Origin: Streptomyces sp. GESEQ-4
GTDB taxonomy: Bacteria > Actinomycetota > Actinomycetes > Streptomycetales > Streptomycetaceae
NCBI RefSeq assembly: GCF_017948455.1
Contig: NZ_JAFFSU010000001.1
Span: 124,001-188,000 of the forward strand
Reading direction: 5' to 3'
Length of the DNA: 64,000 bases
Part shown: piece after piece, positions 8,095 through 16,371 of the stretch
How the letters are laid out: each line of letters opens with the position of its first letter
Numbering within the stretch: position 1 is the first letter of the stretch
Translations under genes and position numbers: made by a program
Notes under the pieces: model-generated
Told to the model about the DNA's origin: nothing
What the model saw: the letters and a program-made list of their open reading frames with translations, nothing else
Database searches by the model: none

Positions 8095-9093
8095 ATGGTC
8101 GCGACCCGGAGCGGTCCTCGCCTCGCAGGTTCCGCCCTGGGGGTGGACATCGGGGGCACGAACATCAAGTGGGTGCACCGTGCCGACGCGGCCGTCGTCG
8201 CGCGGGGCACCCTGCCCACCCCGGCCGCCGGGCCGGCGCACGTCGCCGCAGCCATCGCCGAGATCGCCGCCGCGCGCACCGTCGAGGCCATCGGCGTAGC
8301 GCTGCCCGGCCATCTGAGCCCGGACCTGCGCTCCACCACCACCATCCCGAACATCGACGGCGACTGGCAGGGCTATCCGCTGGCGGACATGCTCGAGTGC
8401 GCGACCGCGAAAACGGTCCTGCTGATGAATGACGCACGCGCGTTCGCCTCGGCGGAACTCGCTCTGGGCTCCGCGCGCGGCCACAGCGACGTGGTGTTCA
8501 TGACCATGGGCACCGGGATAGGCGGTGCGATCGCCCTCGGCGGCACCGTCCTTCGTGGTCCCGGGGACAAGATCGGCGAGATCGGGCATATGACCGCCGC
8601 GCCCGGCGGTGACCGTTGCGGATGCGGAGCCCGCGGCTGCCTGGAGACGGTGGCGGGCGGCCGGGCGCTGGCGACCGCCTGGTCCCGGGCCCTCGCCTCT
8701 CGCGGGAACGGGACCGGGAACGAGAACCTGTCGACCGGGAACGAGGACCGGTCGGCAACACCCGAGGACCTGGTCCAAGCCGCCCGATCGGGCGACACCA
8801 CGGCACGGAAGATCCTGGACACCGCTGCAACGGCCGTGGGCACGGTGCTGGGGAGCGTGCTGGCCCAACTCGGCCTCTCGACCGTAGTCGCGGGCGGCGG
8901 CGTCGCGCCCGCCTTGGACCTGATGCGGCCGGCCATCGAGCCGGCCCTGCGTGACCGTCGGCGACTGATCGGGCCGGTGACGCTCCTCGCCGCCGCGCTC
9001 GGTCCGTACGCCGGCGCGATGGGGGCGGCTCTGAACGCCACGGCGGAGCCCCTCGCCGTGCCTTCGGCACTGCCTCGGTTATCGGTGATCTGA
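8095..9093 (+). CDS. ROK-family sugar kinase (glucokinase/N-acyl-sugar kinase type)
   Basis: A 332-residue ROK kinase. The phosphate loop is GVDIGGTNIKWV at the N-terminus, the catalytic Asp is in LLMNDARAF, and the ATP-binding loop is MTMGTGIGGAI. The zinc site is the His of GEIGHMT plus the CGCGARGC cysteine cluster, which matches the ROK signature CxCGxxGCxE. It contains no helix-turn-helix, so it is an enzyme rather than a ROK repressor. A low-complexity linker rich in Gly/Asn/Glu lies near residues 202-220. The ATG start has AGGGAG just upstream. It is separated from the FAD gene by a possible operator region and may phosphorylate the sugar handled by the SIS and SDR proteins, or glucose released by the GH13 enzyme downstream. 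Confidence 0.85.
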   Translation: MVATRSGPRLAGSALGVDIGGTNIKWVHRADAAVVARGTLPTPAAGPAHVAAAIAEIAAARTVEAIGVALPGHLSPDLRSTTTIPNIDGDWQGYPLADMLECATAKTVLLMNDARAFASAELALGSARGHSDVVFMTMGTGIGGAIALGGTVLRGPGDKIGEIGHMTAAPGGDRCGCGARGCLETVAGGRALATAWSRALASRGNGTGNENLSTGNEDRSATPEDLVQAARSGDTTARKILDTAATAVGTVLGSVLAQLGLSTVVAGGGVAPALDLMRPAIEPALRDRRRLIGPVTLLAAALGPYAGAMGAALNATAEPLAVPSALPRLSVI

Positions 9094-9345
9094 CGGCCTT
9101 TCGCACCCGTCGGCGGGCATCACGCCCCGCGAACGGCCTCGCTTCCCGCCGGCTGGTCCGGCGACGCGGCGACAACGCGGCTCCGCCCACCCAAGGAATC
9201 CGTACCCCCTTGGCTCCATCGCTCCTCCTGCCAAGCCGCCTCCCAGCGCCTTCCATGGCGCAGGATCCGGCGCTCTGTCCACCGGCCGTCGTCCTCCCCG
9301 CTCGGCGGCCGGTTTCCATCTCGCCCATCCCAGGACGGTTTCCCG

Positions 9346-11019
9346 ATGATCGACGCGTTCGTCGACGACGGCCCGGTACAGAACGAACCGCGCCCCTCCG
9401 AACGGTCCGAGCACACCGCGCAACAGCAGTGGTGGCGTACGGCCGTGATCTACGAGGTGTACGTCCGCAGCTTCCTCGACAGCACCGGGGACGGCATCGG
9501 CGACCTGGCCGGTGTCCGTGCGGGCCTGCCGTACCTCAAGCGACTCGGCGTCGACGGCATCTGGCTCAACCCGTTCTACCCCTCACCGCAGTACGACCAC
9601 GGCTACGACGTCGCCGACTACTGCGACGTGGACCCGGTCTACGGAGACCTGGCGGAGTTCGGACACCTGGTGGACGACGCGCACCGCCTGGGGTTCAAGG
9701 TGCTCATCGACATCGTCCCCAACCACTGCTCCAGCAAGCACCCTTGGTTCCTTCAGGCCCTGGCCGAAGGCCCGGACGGGCCGGCCAGATCCCGCTTCCA
9801 CTTCGCCGAGGGCCGCGGCGCAGCCGGCGAACTGCCGCCCAACAACTGGCACTCCATGTTCGGCGGACCCGCCTGGACCCGGGTCACCGAGCCCGACGGG
9901 ACACCGGGCCAGTGGTACCTGCACCTGTTCGGGCCGGAACAGCCCGATCTGAACTGGCGCAACACCGAAGTCGGCGGCTACTTCGAGCAGGTGCTGCGGT
10001 TCTGGCTGGACCGCGGTGTCGACGGGTTCCGTATAGACGTGGCCACCGGCCTCTTCAAGCATCCCGAACTGCCGGACTCCCCGGACCCGGCGGCCGACGC
10101 GCGGGCCCGCGACACGGTCAACCCCCTGGCGTGGAACCAGCCCGAGACGCACGGTGTCTGGCGCACTTGGCGTGCCATCTGCGAGGAGTACACCGCACGG
10201 GACGGCATCGACCGGCTGCTCGTCGGAGAGGTGTCCGTACGCACCCCGGCCGAGCAGGCCGCCTATGTCCGCCCGGACGAGCTCCATCAGGCGTTCTTCT
10301 TCCACATGTTGACGGCCCCGTGGGACGCCGCCGTCTTCCGCCGGGTCATCAAGGACGCGCTGCGGGACATCGCCGACACCGGCTCGACCATCACCTGGGT
10401 GCTCAACAACCACGACCAGGTCCGCACCGTCACCCGCTACGCGGCCGCGGCCCGCGCCCGCGCCGCCGCGCTGCTGATGCTCTCGCTGCCCGGCGCCGCC
10501 TATATCTACCAAGGCGAGGAGCTCGGTCTGCCGGAGGTCGTCGACCTGCCGGACGAGGTGCTCACCGACCCGATCTTCTTCCGCAGCGGCAGCCGCGTGG
10601 GAATCCGCGACGGCTGCCGCGTACCACTGCCGTGGTCGGGGCACCTGTCCCCGTTCGGTTTCACCCCGGGCGAAGGCGTCGCCAAGCCGTGGCTGCCCCA
10701 GCCCGCCTGGTTCGCCGCGCACACCACCGAACGGCTCATGGCCGACCCCGGTTCCTTCTGGCACCTCTACCACGACGCGCTTCGGCTGCGCGCGAGCCTG
10801 CCGTCACTCGGCAACGGGACGCTGCGCTGGCTGGAGTCTCCGCCGCAGGTCCTGGCCTTCGTACGCGGTGACGGGCTGGTGTGCGCCGTCAACTTCGGCG
10901 ACGTCCCTTGTCCGGCCCCGGCCCCCGGCACGCCGCTGCTCGCGAGCGGTCCCTGCCCGCCCGGGACACTCCCCGGCGGTACCGCCGCCTGGTGGGCGGC
11001 CGACGGCCTCACGGGCTGA
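9346..11019 (+). CDS. GH13 alpha-glucosidase / oligo-1,6-glucosidase-type glycosidase
   Basis: A 557-residue cytoplasmic alpha-amylase-family enzyme. Conserved regions appear in order: YEVYVRSFLDSTGDGIGDL, VLIDIVPNHCSSKHP, GFRIDVATG with nucleophile Asp231, LLVGEVSV with acid/base Glu295, and NNHDQVRT with the transition-state Asp357. QGEELGLPEV further on is typical of alpha-glucosidases acting on short oligosaccharides, and there is no signal peptide. It precedes a sugar-binding lipoprotein and two permeases by 94 bases, so it probably hydrolyses imported alpha-glucosides. The ATG start has AGGA ten bases upstream. No LacI regulator is present next to it. Confidence 0.92.
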   Translation: MIDAFVDDGPVQNEPRPSERSEHTAQQQWWRTAVIYEVYVRSFLDSTGDGIGDLAGVRAGLPYLKRLGVDGIWLNPFYPSPQYDHGYDVADYCDVDPVYGDLAEFGHLVDDAHRLGFKVLIDIVPNHCSSKHPWFLQALAEGPDGPARSRFHFAEGRGAAGELPPNNWHSMFGGPAWTRVTEPDGTPGQWYLHLFGPEQPDLNWRNTEVGGYFEQVLRFWLDRGVDGFRIDVATGLFKHPELPDSPDPAADARARDTVNPLAWNQPETHGVWRTWRAICEEYTARDGIDRLLVGEVSVRTPAEQAAYVRPDELHQAFFFHMLTAPWDAAVFRRVIKDALRDIADTGSTITWVLNNHDQVRTVTRYAAAARARAAALLMLSLPGAAYIYQGEELGLPEVVDLPDEVLTDPIFFRSGSRVGIRDGCRVPLPWSGHLSPFGFTPGEGVAKPWLPQPAWFAAHTTERLMADPGSFWHLYHDALRLRASLPSLGNGTLRWLESPPQVLAFVRGDGLVCAVNFGDVPCPAPAPGTPLLASGPCPPGTLPGGTAAWWAADGLTG

Positions 11020-11113
11020 TTCCGCCGTCCCTCCCCACAGGTTCCGTCCGTCGTCACATCTTCCGTTTCCGTCGCTACATGTTCCTTCCGCCTTTTCACA
11101 AAGGAGTGACCCG

Positions 11114-12469
11114 ATGAATGGCAGAGCGGCAGCACTGACGGCCGTGGCCGTCCTGATGATGGGGGCCGCCGGGTGCGGCTCCTCGGACAATGACGCCGCC
11201 GGCACCCCGGCGACCACCGGTGCCGAAGAGGCCTCCACGCTGAAGCTGCCCCAACTCGACGGGCAGGAGCTGCAGGTGGCCGGAGTCTGGACGGGGGCCG
11301 AGCAGAAGAACTTCCTCAAGGTACTGGCCCGGTTCGACAAGCTGACGGGAGCGAAGACCACCTTCGTGCCCACCGGTGACAACGTGTCGACCTTCGTCGG
11401 CAGCAAGATCCAGGGCGGCTCGCCGCCGGACGTGGCTCTGCTGCCCCAGCCCGGCGTGCTCCAGCAGTTCGCCAAGGCCGACTGGCTCAAGCCGCTCCAG
11501 CCTGACGTGACCAAGGAGTTGGACCAGAACTACAGCCAGGCCTGGCGCGACCTGGGCACGTACAAGGACAAGCAGTACGGCGTGTTCTTCAAGGTCACCA
11601 ACAAGTCCCTCTTCTGGTACAACACCGCGGCCTGGGAGCAGGCCGGACTGACCGACACCCCCACCACCTGGGAGCAGTTGCTCAAGGACGGTCAGACACT
11701 CTCCGACTCCGGAACTCCTCCGTTCTCCATAGGCGGCGCCGACGGCTGGCTCGTCACCGACTGGTTCGAGAACATCTACCTCAGCCAGGCCGGCCCGGCC
11801 ATGTACGACAAGTTGACGAAGCATCAGATCAAGTGGACCGACCCATCGGTGACCAAGGCGCTCACCACGCTGGGCCAGATCTTCGGCAGGCCCGATCTGA
11901 TGGCCGGAGGCACGCGGGGCACGCTGCAGACCGACTTCCCCACCTCGGTCGGCCAGGTCTTCGCCAAGCCGCCCAAGGCCGCGCTGGTCTACGAGGGCGA
12001 GTTCATCGCGACCAACATCACCCAGGAGACCACGGCCAAGGTCGGCACCGACGCCAAGGTCTTCCCCTTCCCTGCCGTGGACGGCGGTAAGGCACCGGTG
12101 CTGAGCAGCGGCGACGTCGCGGTCGCACTCAAGGACGGCGAAGGTGCACGGGCGCTGATGCGCTTCCTCGCCTCCCCGGAGGCGGGAGAGATCGCCGTTC
12201 AGCAGGGCGGTTTCCTGTCACCGAACAAGGCAGTCGACTTCTCCAACTACCGCGACGACACCGTACGGAACATCGCGAAGAACCTGATCAAGGCCGGCGA
12301 CGACATCCGGTTCGACATGTCCGACCAGGCACCGGCCGCCTTCGGCGGAACCAAGGGGCAAGGAGAGTGGAAGGACCTGCAGGACTTCCTCGCCAAGCCC
12401 TCCGACGTCGTGGGCGCGCAGAAGCAGCTCGAAGCGGACGCCGCGAAGGCGTTCGCCAAGGCGGGCTGA
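11114..12469 (+). CDS. Sugar ABC transporter substrate-binding lipoprotein
   Basis: A 451-residue family 1 extracellular solute-binding protein. The signal peptide ends in a lipobox (GAAGC, Cys21), so the mature protein is a lipid-anchored receptor. The mature part carries the two-lobed pattern of maltose/alpha-glucoside binders (WLKPLQPD, YGVFFKVTNKSLFWYN, ADGWLVTDWFENIYL). AAGGAG stands ahead of the ATG at 11114, which sets the start. It is followed by two permease genes with only ten bases and then an overlap. No ATPase is encoded nearby; in Streptomyces such importers usually share the multitask ATPase MsiK. Confidence 0.9.
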   Translation: MNGRAAALTAVAVLMMGAAGCGSSDNDAAGTPATTGAEEASTLKLPQLDGQELQVAGVWTGAEQKNFLKVLARFDKLTGAKTTFVPTGDNVSTFVGSKIQGGSPPDVALLPQPGVLQQFAKADWLKPLQPDVTKELDQNYSQAWRDLGTYKDKQYGVFFKVTNKSLFWYNTAAWEQAGLTDTPTTWEQLLKDGQTLSDSGTPPFSIGGADGWLVTDWFENIYLSQAGPAMYDKLTKHQIKWTDPSVTKALTTLGQIFGRPDLMAGGTRGTLQTDFPTSVGQVFAKPPKAALVYEGEFIATNITQETTAKVGTDAKVFPFPAVDGGKAPVLSSGDVAVALKDGEGARALMRFLASPEAGEIAVQQGGFLSPNKAVDFSNYRDDTVRNIAKNLIKAGDDIRFDMSDQAPAAFGGTKGQGEWKDLQDFLAKPSDVVGAQKQLEADAAKAFAKAG

Positions 12470-12479
12470 GGCAGTCGCC

Positions 12480-13850
12480 ATGTCACAGACCCTGTCTCCT
12501 CCGTCCCCCGCCGCCCCCGCGGCGGGGGTACCCGCCCGCCGCGCAAGGACACCCCGAGGCCGTAAGTGGATCGCCGTGTTCTTCCTGCTGCCCGCACTGA
12601 TCCTGCTCGGCGCGCTCGTGGTGTATCCGATCGTGTGGTCGGTGATACGCAGCCTCTTCGGCCCCGACGGCTTCACCCACTTCGTCGGGCTGTCCAACTA
12701 CACCGGCATCTTCACCGACCATCAGACCCTCGTCGCCATCAAGAACAACGCGATCTGGGTCGTGGTCGCACCCGTCGCGGCCACCGGACTCGGCCTGATC
12801 TTCGCCGTGCTCACCGAGCGGATCCGCTGGGGCACCGCCTTCAAACTGGTCGTCTTCATGCCGATGGCCATCTCCATGCTGGCCGCCGGCATCATCTTCC
12901 GGCTGGTCTACGACCAGGACCCCGGCAAGGGCGTGGCCAACGCGGTGGCGACCGGTGTCCACGACACCTTCTTCAAGGCATCGGCATACCCCGGGGCCCA
13001 TCCGAGAGTGGCGGGCCCCGGCAGCACCCTGACAGGTCCGGTCGGCGGCCCCTACACCGGCAAACTCGTCAGCCCCGGTGACGGTCCGGCCACGCTGGCT
13101 CTGGTCGGAGTGCAGCCCACTACCCTGACCGGCGCGGCGCAGTCCGCCGCACCGGGTTCGTGCCCCTCGGGCGCCTTGTGCGGCACGGTCTGGCTGGACT
13201 TCCAGCCGGGCGGCGGCACCCCCGGGAAGATCGACCGAGGAGAGAAGGCGCTGGCCGGCGTTCGGGTCGAGGCTGTGCGCGACGGGCGCGTCCTCGCCAC
13301 GGCAACCGCGTCCAAGGACGGCACGTTCGCTCTGCCCGCCGACCGTATCGGCACCTCGCCGCTTCAACTCCGCCTGCCCGCGACGAACTTCACCGCCCAG
13401 TATGCGGGCGTCAACTGGCTCGGTCCGACCCTCGTCACCTGGTCGATCATCGGCGCCTACGTCTGGATGTGGACCGGCTTCGCCATGGTCCTGATCGCTG
13501 CCGGGCTGGCCGGGATCCCCCGGGAACTGCTGGAGGCCGCACGTGTCGACGGCGCGAGGGAGTGGCAGGTCTTCCGCCGCATCACGGTGCCGCTCCTGGC
13601 GCCGGTGCTGGGGGTCGTGCTGGTCACGCTGGTGATCAACGTGCTGAAGATCTTCGACCTGGTGTACATCATCGCACCCGGTGCCAGCCAGCAGGACGCC
13701 AACGTGCTCGCCCTGCAGCTCTACCTGTCCTCCTTCGGCGGCGGCAACGACCAGGGCACCGGCAGCGCGCTCGCCGTACTCCTGCTCGCCCTGGTGGCGC
13801 CGGTCATGTTCCTCAACATCAAGCGGTTCCGAAAGGAGAAGTCACGGTGA
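12480..13850 (+). CDS. Sugar ABC permease (MalF-like) with an inserted extracellular domain
   Basis: This 456-residue permease is well above the roughly 300 of ordinary MalF-like proteins. Membrane segments include FFLLPALILLGALVVYPIVW near residue 32, FKLVVFMPMAISMLAAGIIF near residue 121, and TLVTWSIIGAYVWMWTGFAM near residue 318. The EAA loop is RELLEAARVDGAREWQVF. Between the third and fourth segments, about residues 155-310, lies a hydrophilic insertion rich in Pro, Gly and Thr. It includes DFQPGGGTPGKI and AGVRVEAVRDGRVLATATAS, which look like an Ig-like/carboxypeptidase-regulatory fold. E. coli MalF also has a folded periplasmic P2 loop, so a receptor-docking role is plausible. It forms an operon with the binding protein and second permease. 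Confidence 0.85.
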   Translation: MSQTLSPPSPAAPAAGVPARRARTPRGRKWIAVFFLLPALILLGALVVYPIVWSVIRSLFGPDGFTHFVGLSNYTGIFTDHQTLVAIKNNAIWVVVAPVAATGLGLIFAVLTERIRWGTAFKLVVFMPMAISMLAAGIIFRLVYDQDPGKGVANAVATGVHDTFFKASAYPGAHPRVAGPGSTLTGPVGGPYTGKLVSPGDGPATLALVGVQPTTLTGAAQSAAPGSCPSGALCGTVWLDFQPGGGTPGKIDRGEKALAGVRVEAVRDGRVLATATASKDGTFALPADRIGTSPLQLRLPATNFTAQYAGVNWLGPTLVTWSIIGAYVWMWTGFAMVLIAAGLAGIPRELLEAARVDGAREWQVFRRITVPLLAPVLGVVLVTLVINVLKIFDLVYIIAPGASQQDANVLALQLYLSSFGGGNDQGTGSALAVLLLALVAPVMFLNIKRFRKEKSR

Positions 13851-14761
13851 CAACCCTTCAGACCGCCCGAGCCCCGCAGACCACGGCCCCAACCGCCTCC
13901 GGCCGCAAGGGGCCGGGCACTGCCACCCGTGCGGCACGTCGGCTCGCCGGCGGATCCACACGGCTCGTTCTGCTGGCTGTCGCCCTGTTCTGGCTGCTGC
14001 CCACGGTCGGTCTGCTGCTGTCCTCGCTGCGCGGGCCGCTGGACATCCAGTCCTCCGGCTGGTGGACGGTCCTCACCGAGCCCGCGCAGCTGACCCTGCA
14101 CAACTACACCAACCTGCTGGACAACTCGACGATCACGGATTCGTTCCTGAACAGTCTGCTGATCACCGTCCCGGCCACGCTGCTGGTCGTGGTGGTCGGC
14201 TCGCTCGCCGGATATGTCTTCGCGTGGGTCGAATTCCCGGGCCGGGACTGGGTTTTCCTGCTGATCGTCGGCCTGCTCGTGGTCCCTCTCCAGGTCGCGC
14301 TGGTGCCTATCACCAGTCTGTTCGGGAAGCTCGGGATCTTCGGCAGCATTGTCAGCGTCGTCCTCTTCCACGTCGCTTTCGGTCTGCCGTTCGCGATCTT
14401 CCTGCTACGGAACTTCTTCGCGGCCATCCCACGCGAACTACTGGAGGCCGCCCGCCTCGACGGGGCGGGCGAGTTGTGGCTCTTCCTCCGGGTGGTGGTT
14501 CCGCTGGGAGGGCCCGCGATAGCTTCGCTCGGCATCTTCCAGTTCCTGTGGGTCTGGAACGACATGCTCGTCGCGCTCATCTTCGCCGACCCCGGCTCGG
14601 CCCCGCTCACCGTGGCCCTGCAACAGCAGACCCGCCAGTTCGGCACCAATATCGACGTGCTGTCCTCCGGCGCCTTCCTCTCCATGATCATCCCGCTGGT
14701 GGTCTTCTTCGCCTTCCAGCGGCAGTTCGTCAACGGCGTCATGGCGGGAGCACTGAAGTAA
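13847..14761 (+). CDS. Sugar ABC permease (MalG-like)
   Basis: A 304-residue inner-membrane permease with about six hydrophobic segments, starting at LVLLAVALFWLLPTVGLLLS, and an EAA loop RELLEAARLDGAGELWLF for contact with the ATPase. The C-terminus RQFVNGVMAGALK is the classical end of MalG-type permeases. The GTG start overlaps the stop of the upstream permease (GTGA) and has GGAG just before it. The N-terminal 40 residues are Ala/Thr-rich and cytoplasmic. The importer lacks its own ATPase. This is the last gene before the tRNA-Pro fragment that appears to mark the end of the island. Confidence 0.9.
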   Translation: MTTLQTARAPQTTAPTASGRKGPGTATRAARRLAGGSTRLVLLAVALFWLLPTVGLLLSSLRGPLDIQSSGWWTVLTEPAQLTLHNYTNLLDNSTITDSFLNSLLITVPATLLVVVVGSLAGYVFAWVEFPGRDWVFLLIVGLLVVPLQVALVPITSLFGKLGIFGSIVSVVLFHVAFGLPFAIFLLRNFFAAIPRELLEAARLDGAGELWLFLRVVVPLGGPAIASLGIFQFLWVWNDMLVALIFADPGSAPLTVALQQQTRQFGTNIDVLSSGAFLSMIIPLVVFFAFQRQFVNGVMAGALK

Positions 14762-14896
14762 CCGAGTGTGATCCAGATCTTGGGAGGCGCCATACGTTCG
14801 CCCACGCGTGTGGCACACGGACTCCTTTACTCGGCCGAGTACGCTCGACACCGACCTCGAAGAACGACCCGTCGCACGCCGCTCAGTGACCACCCA

Positions 14897-14940
14897 ACTG
14901 GGGGTCAAGGGGTCGCAGGTTCAAATCCTGTCGTCCCGAC
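14897..14940 (+). other. Orphan 3' part of tRNA-Pro(GGG): probable attachment-site scar
   Basis: These 44 bases match the 3' end of a tRNA-Pro: loop CTGGGGG with anticodon GGG, 3' anticodon strand TCAAGG, T-arm CAGGTTCAAATCCTG, and acceptor strand CGTCCCG followed by A. The matching 5' half (acceptor CGGGACG, D-arm, and the TTGA strand of the anticodon stem) is absent; upstream bases read CCCAA instead. A tRNA truncated in the anticodon arm with an intact 3' end is the usual mark left by integration of an element whose attP carries the tRNA 3' end, as pSAM2 does at a tRNA-Pro gene. The element should lie on the left, and the native downstream sequence on the right. Confidence 0.75.
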
Positions 14941-14942
14941 GG

Positions 14943-14988
14943 CACGAAGGGTCTTCGCAGGCGAGAGCCTGTGGGGGCCCTTTTCGTG
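14943..14988 (+). terminator. Hairpin terminator following the tRNA-Pro fragment
   Basis: CACGAAGGG (14943-14951) pairs with CCC-TTTT-CGTG (14978-14988), with two bases bulged and an inner small stem CAGGC/GCCTG. It begins two bases after the tRNA end and has a T run in its 3' arm, so it is probably the original terminator of the tRNA-Pro gene, left behind with the 3' fragment. Confidence 0.55.
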
Positions 14989-15050
14989 TGGGTCGTTTCC
15001 GATCTTCGAGGGTGAGCATGCCGCTCTTGGACTTAGGTGCTCGCCCAGTG

Positions 15051-16271
15051 CTACGGCCTGCTGGGCCGGTGCGGGGAGCGGAGTACGAGCAGGGTGATCT
15101 CGCTGGGGGCGAAGATGCGGAACGGCGGGCCCCAGAAGCCGGTGCCGCGGCTGGTGTAGAGGAGGGTGCGGGTGCCGTGGTGGCTGAGGCCGGCGAGGGC
15201 GGGCTGGTCGATGCGGACCAGGTGGTGGAAGGGCCAGATCTGGCCGCCGTGGGTGTGGCCGGAGAGTTGGAGGTCGATGCCACCGGCTGCCGCCCGGTCG
15301 ACGAACTTGGGCTGGTGGGCCAGGAGCAGGACAGGGTGGTCGGGGTCGGCGCCGTCCAGGGCTCCGGCGAGGTGGGCGCGGTGGCCCGCCAGGCCGGAGG
15401 ACTCGGCGGTGACGTCGTCCACGCCGGCGACCACGAGGGTGTCGCCGCCGCGTTCGAGCAGCAGATGGCGGTTGCGCAGCGGCTCCCAGCCCAGTTCGTC
15501 CATCAGGTCGACCCAGCCCTGGGCCTCGCTGTAGTACTCGTGGTTGCCGGTGACGTAGACCCGGGCCCGGGTGGCCTGCACCGTGGCGAGTGGGGCGGCC
15601 TGGGCGCGGCGGCGTTCGGCCGTGCCGTCCGCGATGTCACCGGTGTGGCAGACCAGGTCGGCTTCCAGCGTGTTCACCGTCTCGCACACCCGTGCCGACC
15701 AGCGAGCGCGATCGAGCGGGCCGTAGTGGGTGTCGGTGATGAGGACGACGCGGGTGCCGTCCAACCCGGCACCCAGCCGCGGGAGTTGTACGTCGAGGCG
15801 GCGCACGCGTGGCACGCGGCGGGCCTCGGCGTACCCCCAGGCGAGCAGTACGGCGGTGATGCCGAGGACGGCCCACGCGACGATGCGGGCCCGGTCCTGA
15901 CTCTCGCCGACGCCGGCCACGGTCAGGGCGAGCCGCAAGAGGACGCCGAACAGAACGGACCAGGTGAACAGAACCCAGCTGGCGCCCAACAGGGTGTCAC
16001 CGACGATCGCCGCCCGATCCTGCTGGCGCCGGCCGTGACCGCGCGCCATCGCGAGCGGCATACCGACGAGGCCGAGGGCGAACAGAGCGGTGCCGACCAG
16101 CGTGACGGGCGGCGGCCAGTGCTGGCCGGCATGCAGGAGCACCCAGCAGGGCACGGCCCACAGCAGGACGGGGGCGATCAGGGGAAGGTAGCCCATCAGG
16201 CGGTGCAATCGGCTCCGCCGCGGAGCTCGCACCTCGCTGTCGGCGGGTCGGGTGTCGCTGGTGTCGGTCAC
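15051..16271 (-). CDS. Membrane-anchored metallophosphoesterase (YkuE-like)
   Basis: A 406-residue protein with four to five N-terminal hydrophobic segments (YLPLIAPVLLWAVPCWVLL, VTLVGTALFALGLVGMP, ASWVLFTWSVLFGVLLRL, ARIVAWAVLGITAVLLAWGY). A calcineurin-like phosphoesterase domain follows: ITDTHYGP, CHTGDIADG, VTGNHEYY, LLAHQPK and LSGHTHGGQIW supply the full dimetal ligand set. The arrangement matches bacterial YkuE-type phosphoesterases acting at the outer membrane face, possibly on UDP-sugars or phospholipids. The GTG start at 16271 has AGGGAGGGG directly upstream; a longer ATG start would lack such a site. It lies downstream of the MurE-like gene on the same strand, 100 bases away. Confidence 0.88.
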   Translation of the reverse strand: MTDTSDTRPADSEVRAPRRSRLHRLMGYLPLIAPVLLWAVPCWVLLHAGQHWPPPVTLVGTALFALGLVGMPLAMARGHGRRQQDRAAIVGDTLLGASWVLFTWSVLFGVLLRLALTVAGVGESQDRARIVAWAVLGITAVLLAWGYAEARRVPRVRRLDVQLPRLGAGLDGTRVVLITDTHYGPLDRARWSARVCETVNTLEADLVCHTGDIADGTAERRRAQAAPLATVQATRARVYVTGNHEYYSEAQGWVDLMDELGWEPLRNRHLLLERGGDTLVVAGVDDVTAESSGLAGHRAHLAGALDGADPDHPVLLLAHQPKFVDRAAAGGIDLQLSGHTHGGQIWPFHHLVRIDQPALAGLSHHGTRTLLYTSRGTGFWGPPFRIFAPSEITLLVLRSPHRPSRP

Positions 16272-16371
16272 GCTTCCCCTCCCTGACCGGGCTGCCGTCT
16301 CACGCACTGTATCCGGTCGCCCACGGGCCGGCCGGACGGGCGTCAAGGGCCCCGAAGGGCGGTGGGGCCCG

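Noticed and set aside
8701..8752. A short repeat GGGAACG/GGAACGAG in the ROK kinase gene as a mobile-element mark
   Set aside because: It stays in frame, lies in a surface linker of the kinase, and has no flanking duplication or inverted repeat.
14897..14940. A complete tRNA gene at 14.9 kb
   Set aside because: Only the anticodon loop through the 3' end matches tRNA-Pro(GGG). The 60 bases upstream form no acceptor or D-arm and cannot pair with the 3' acceptor strand.
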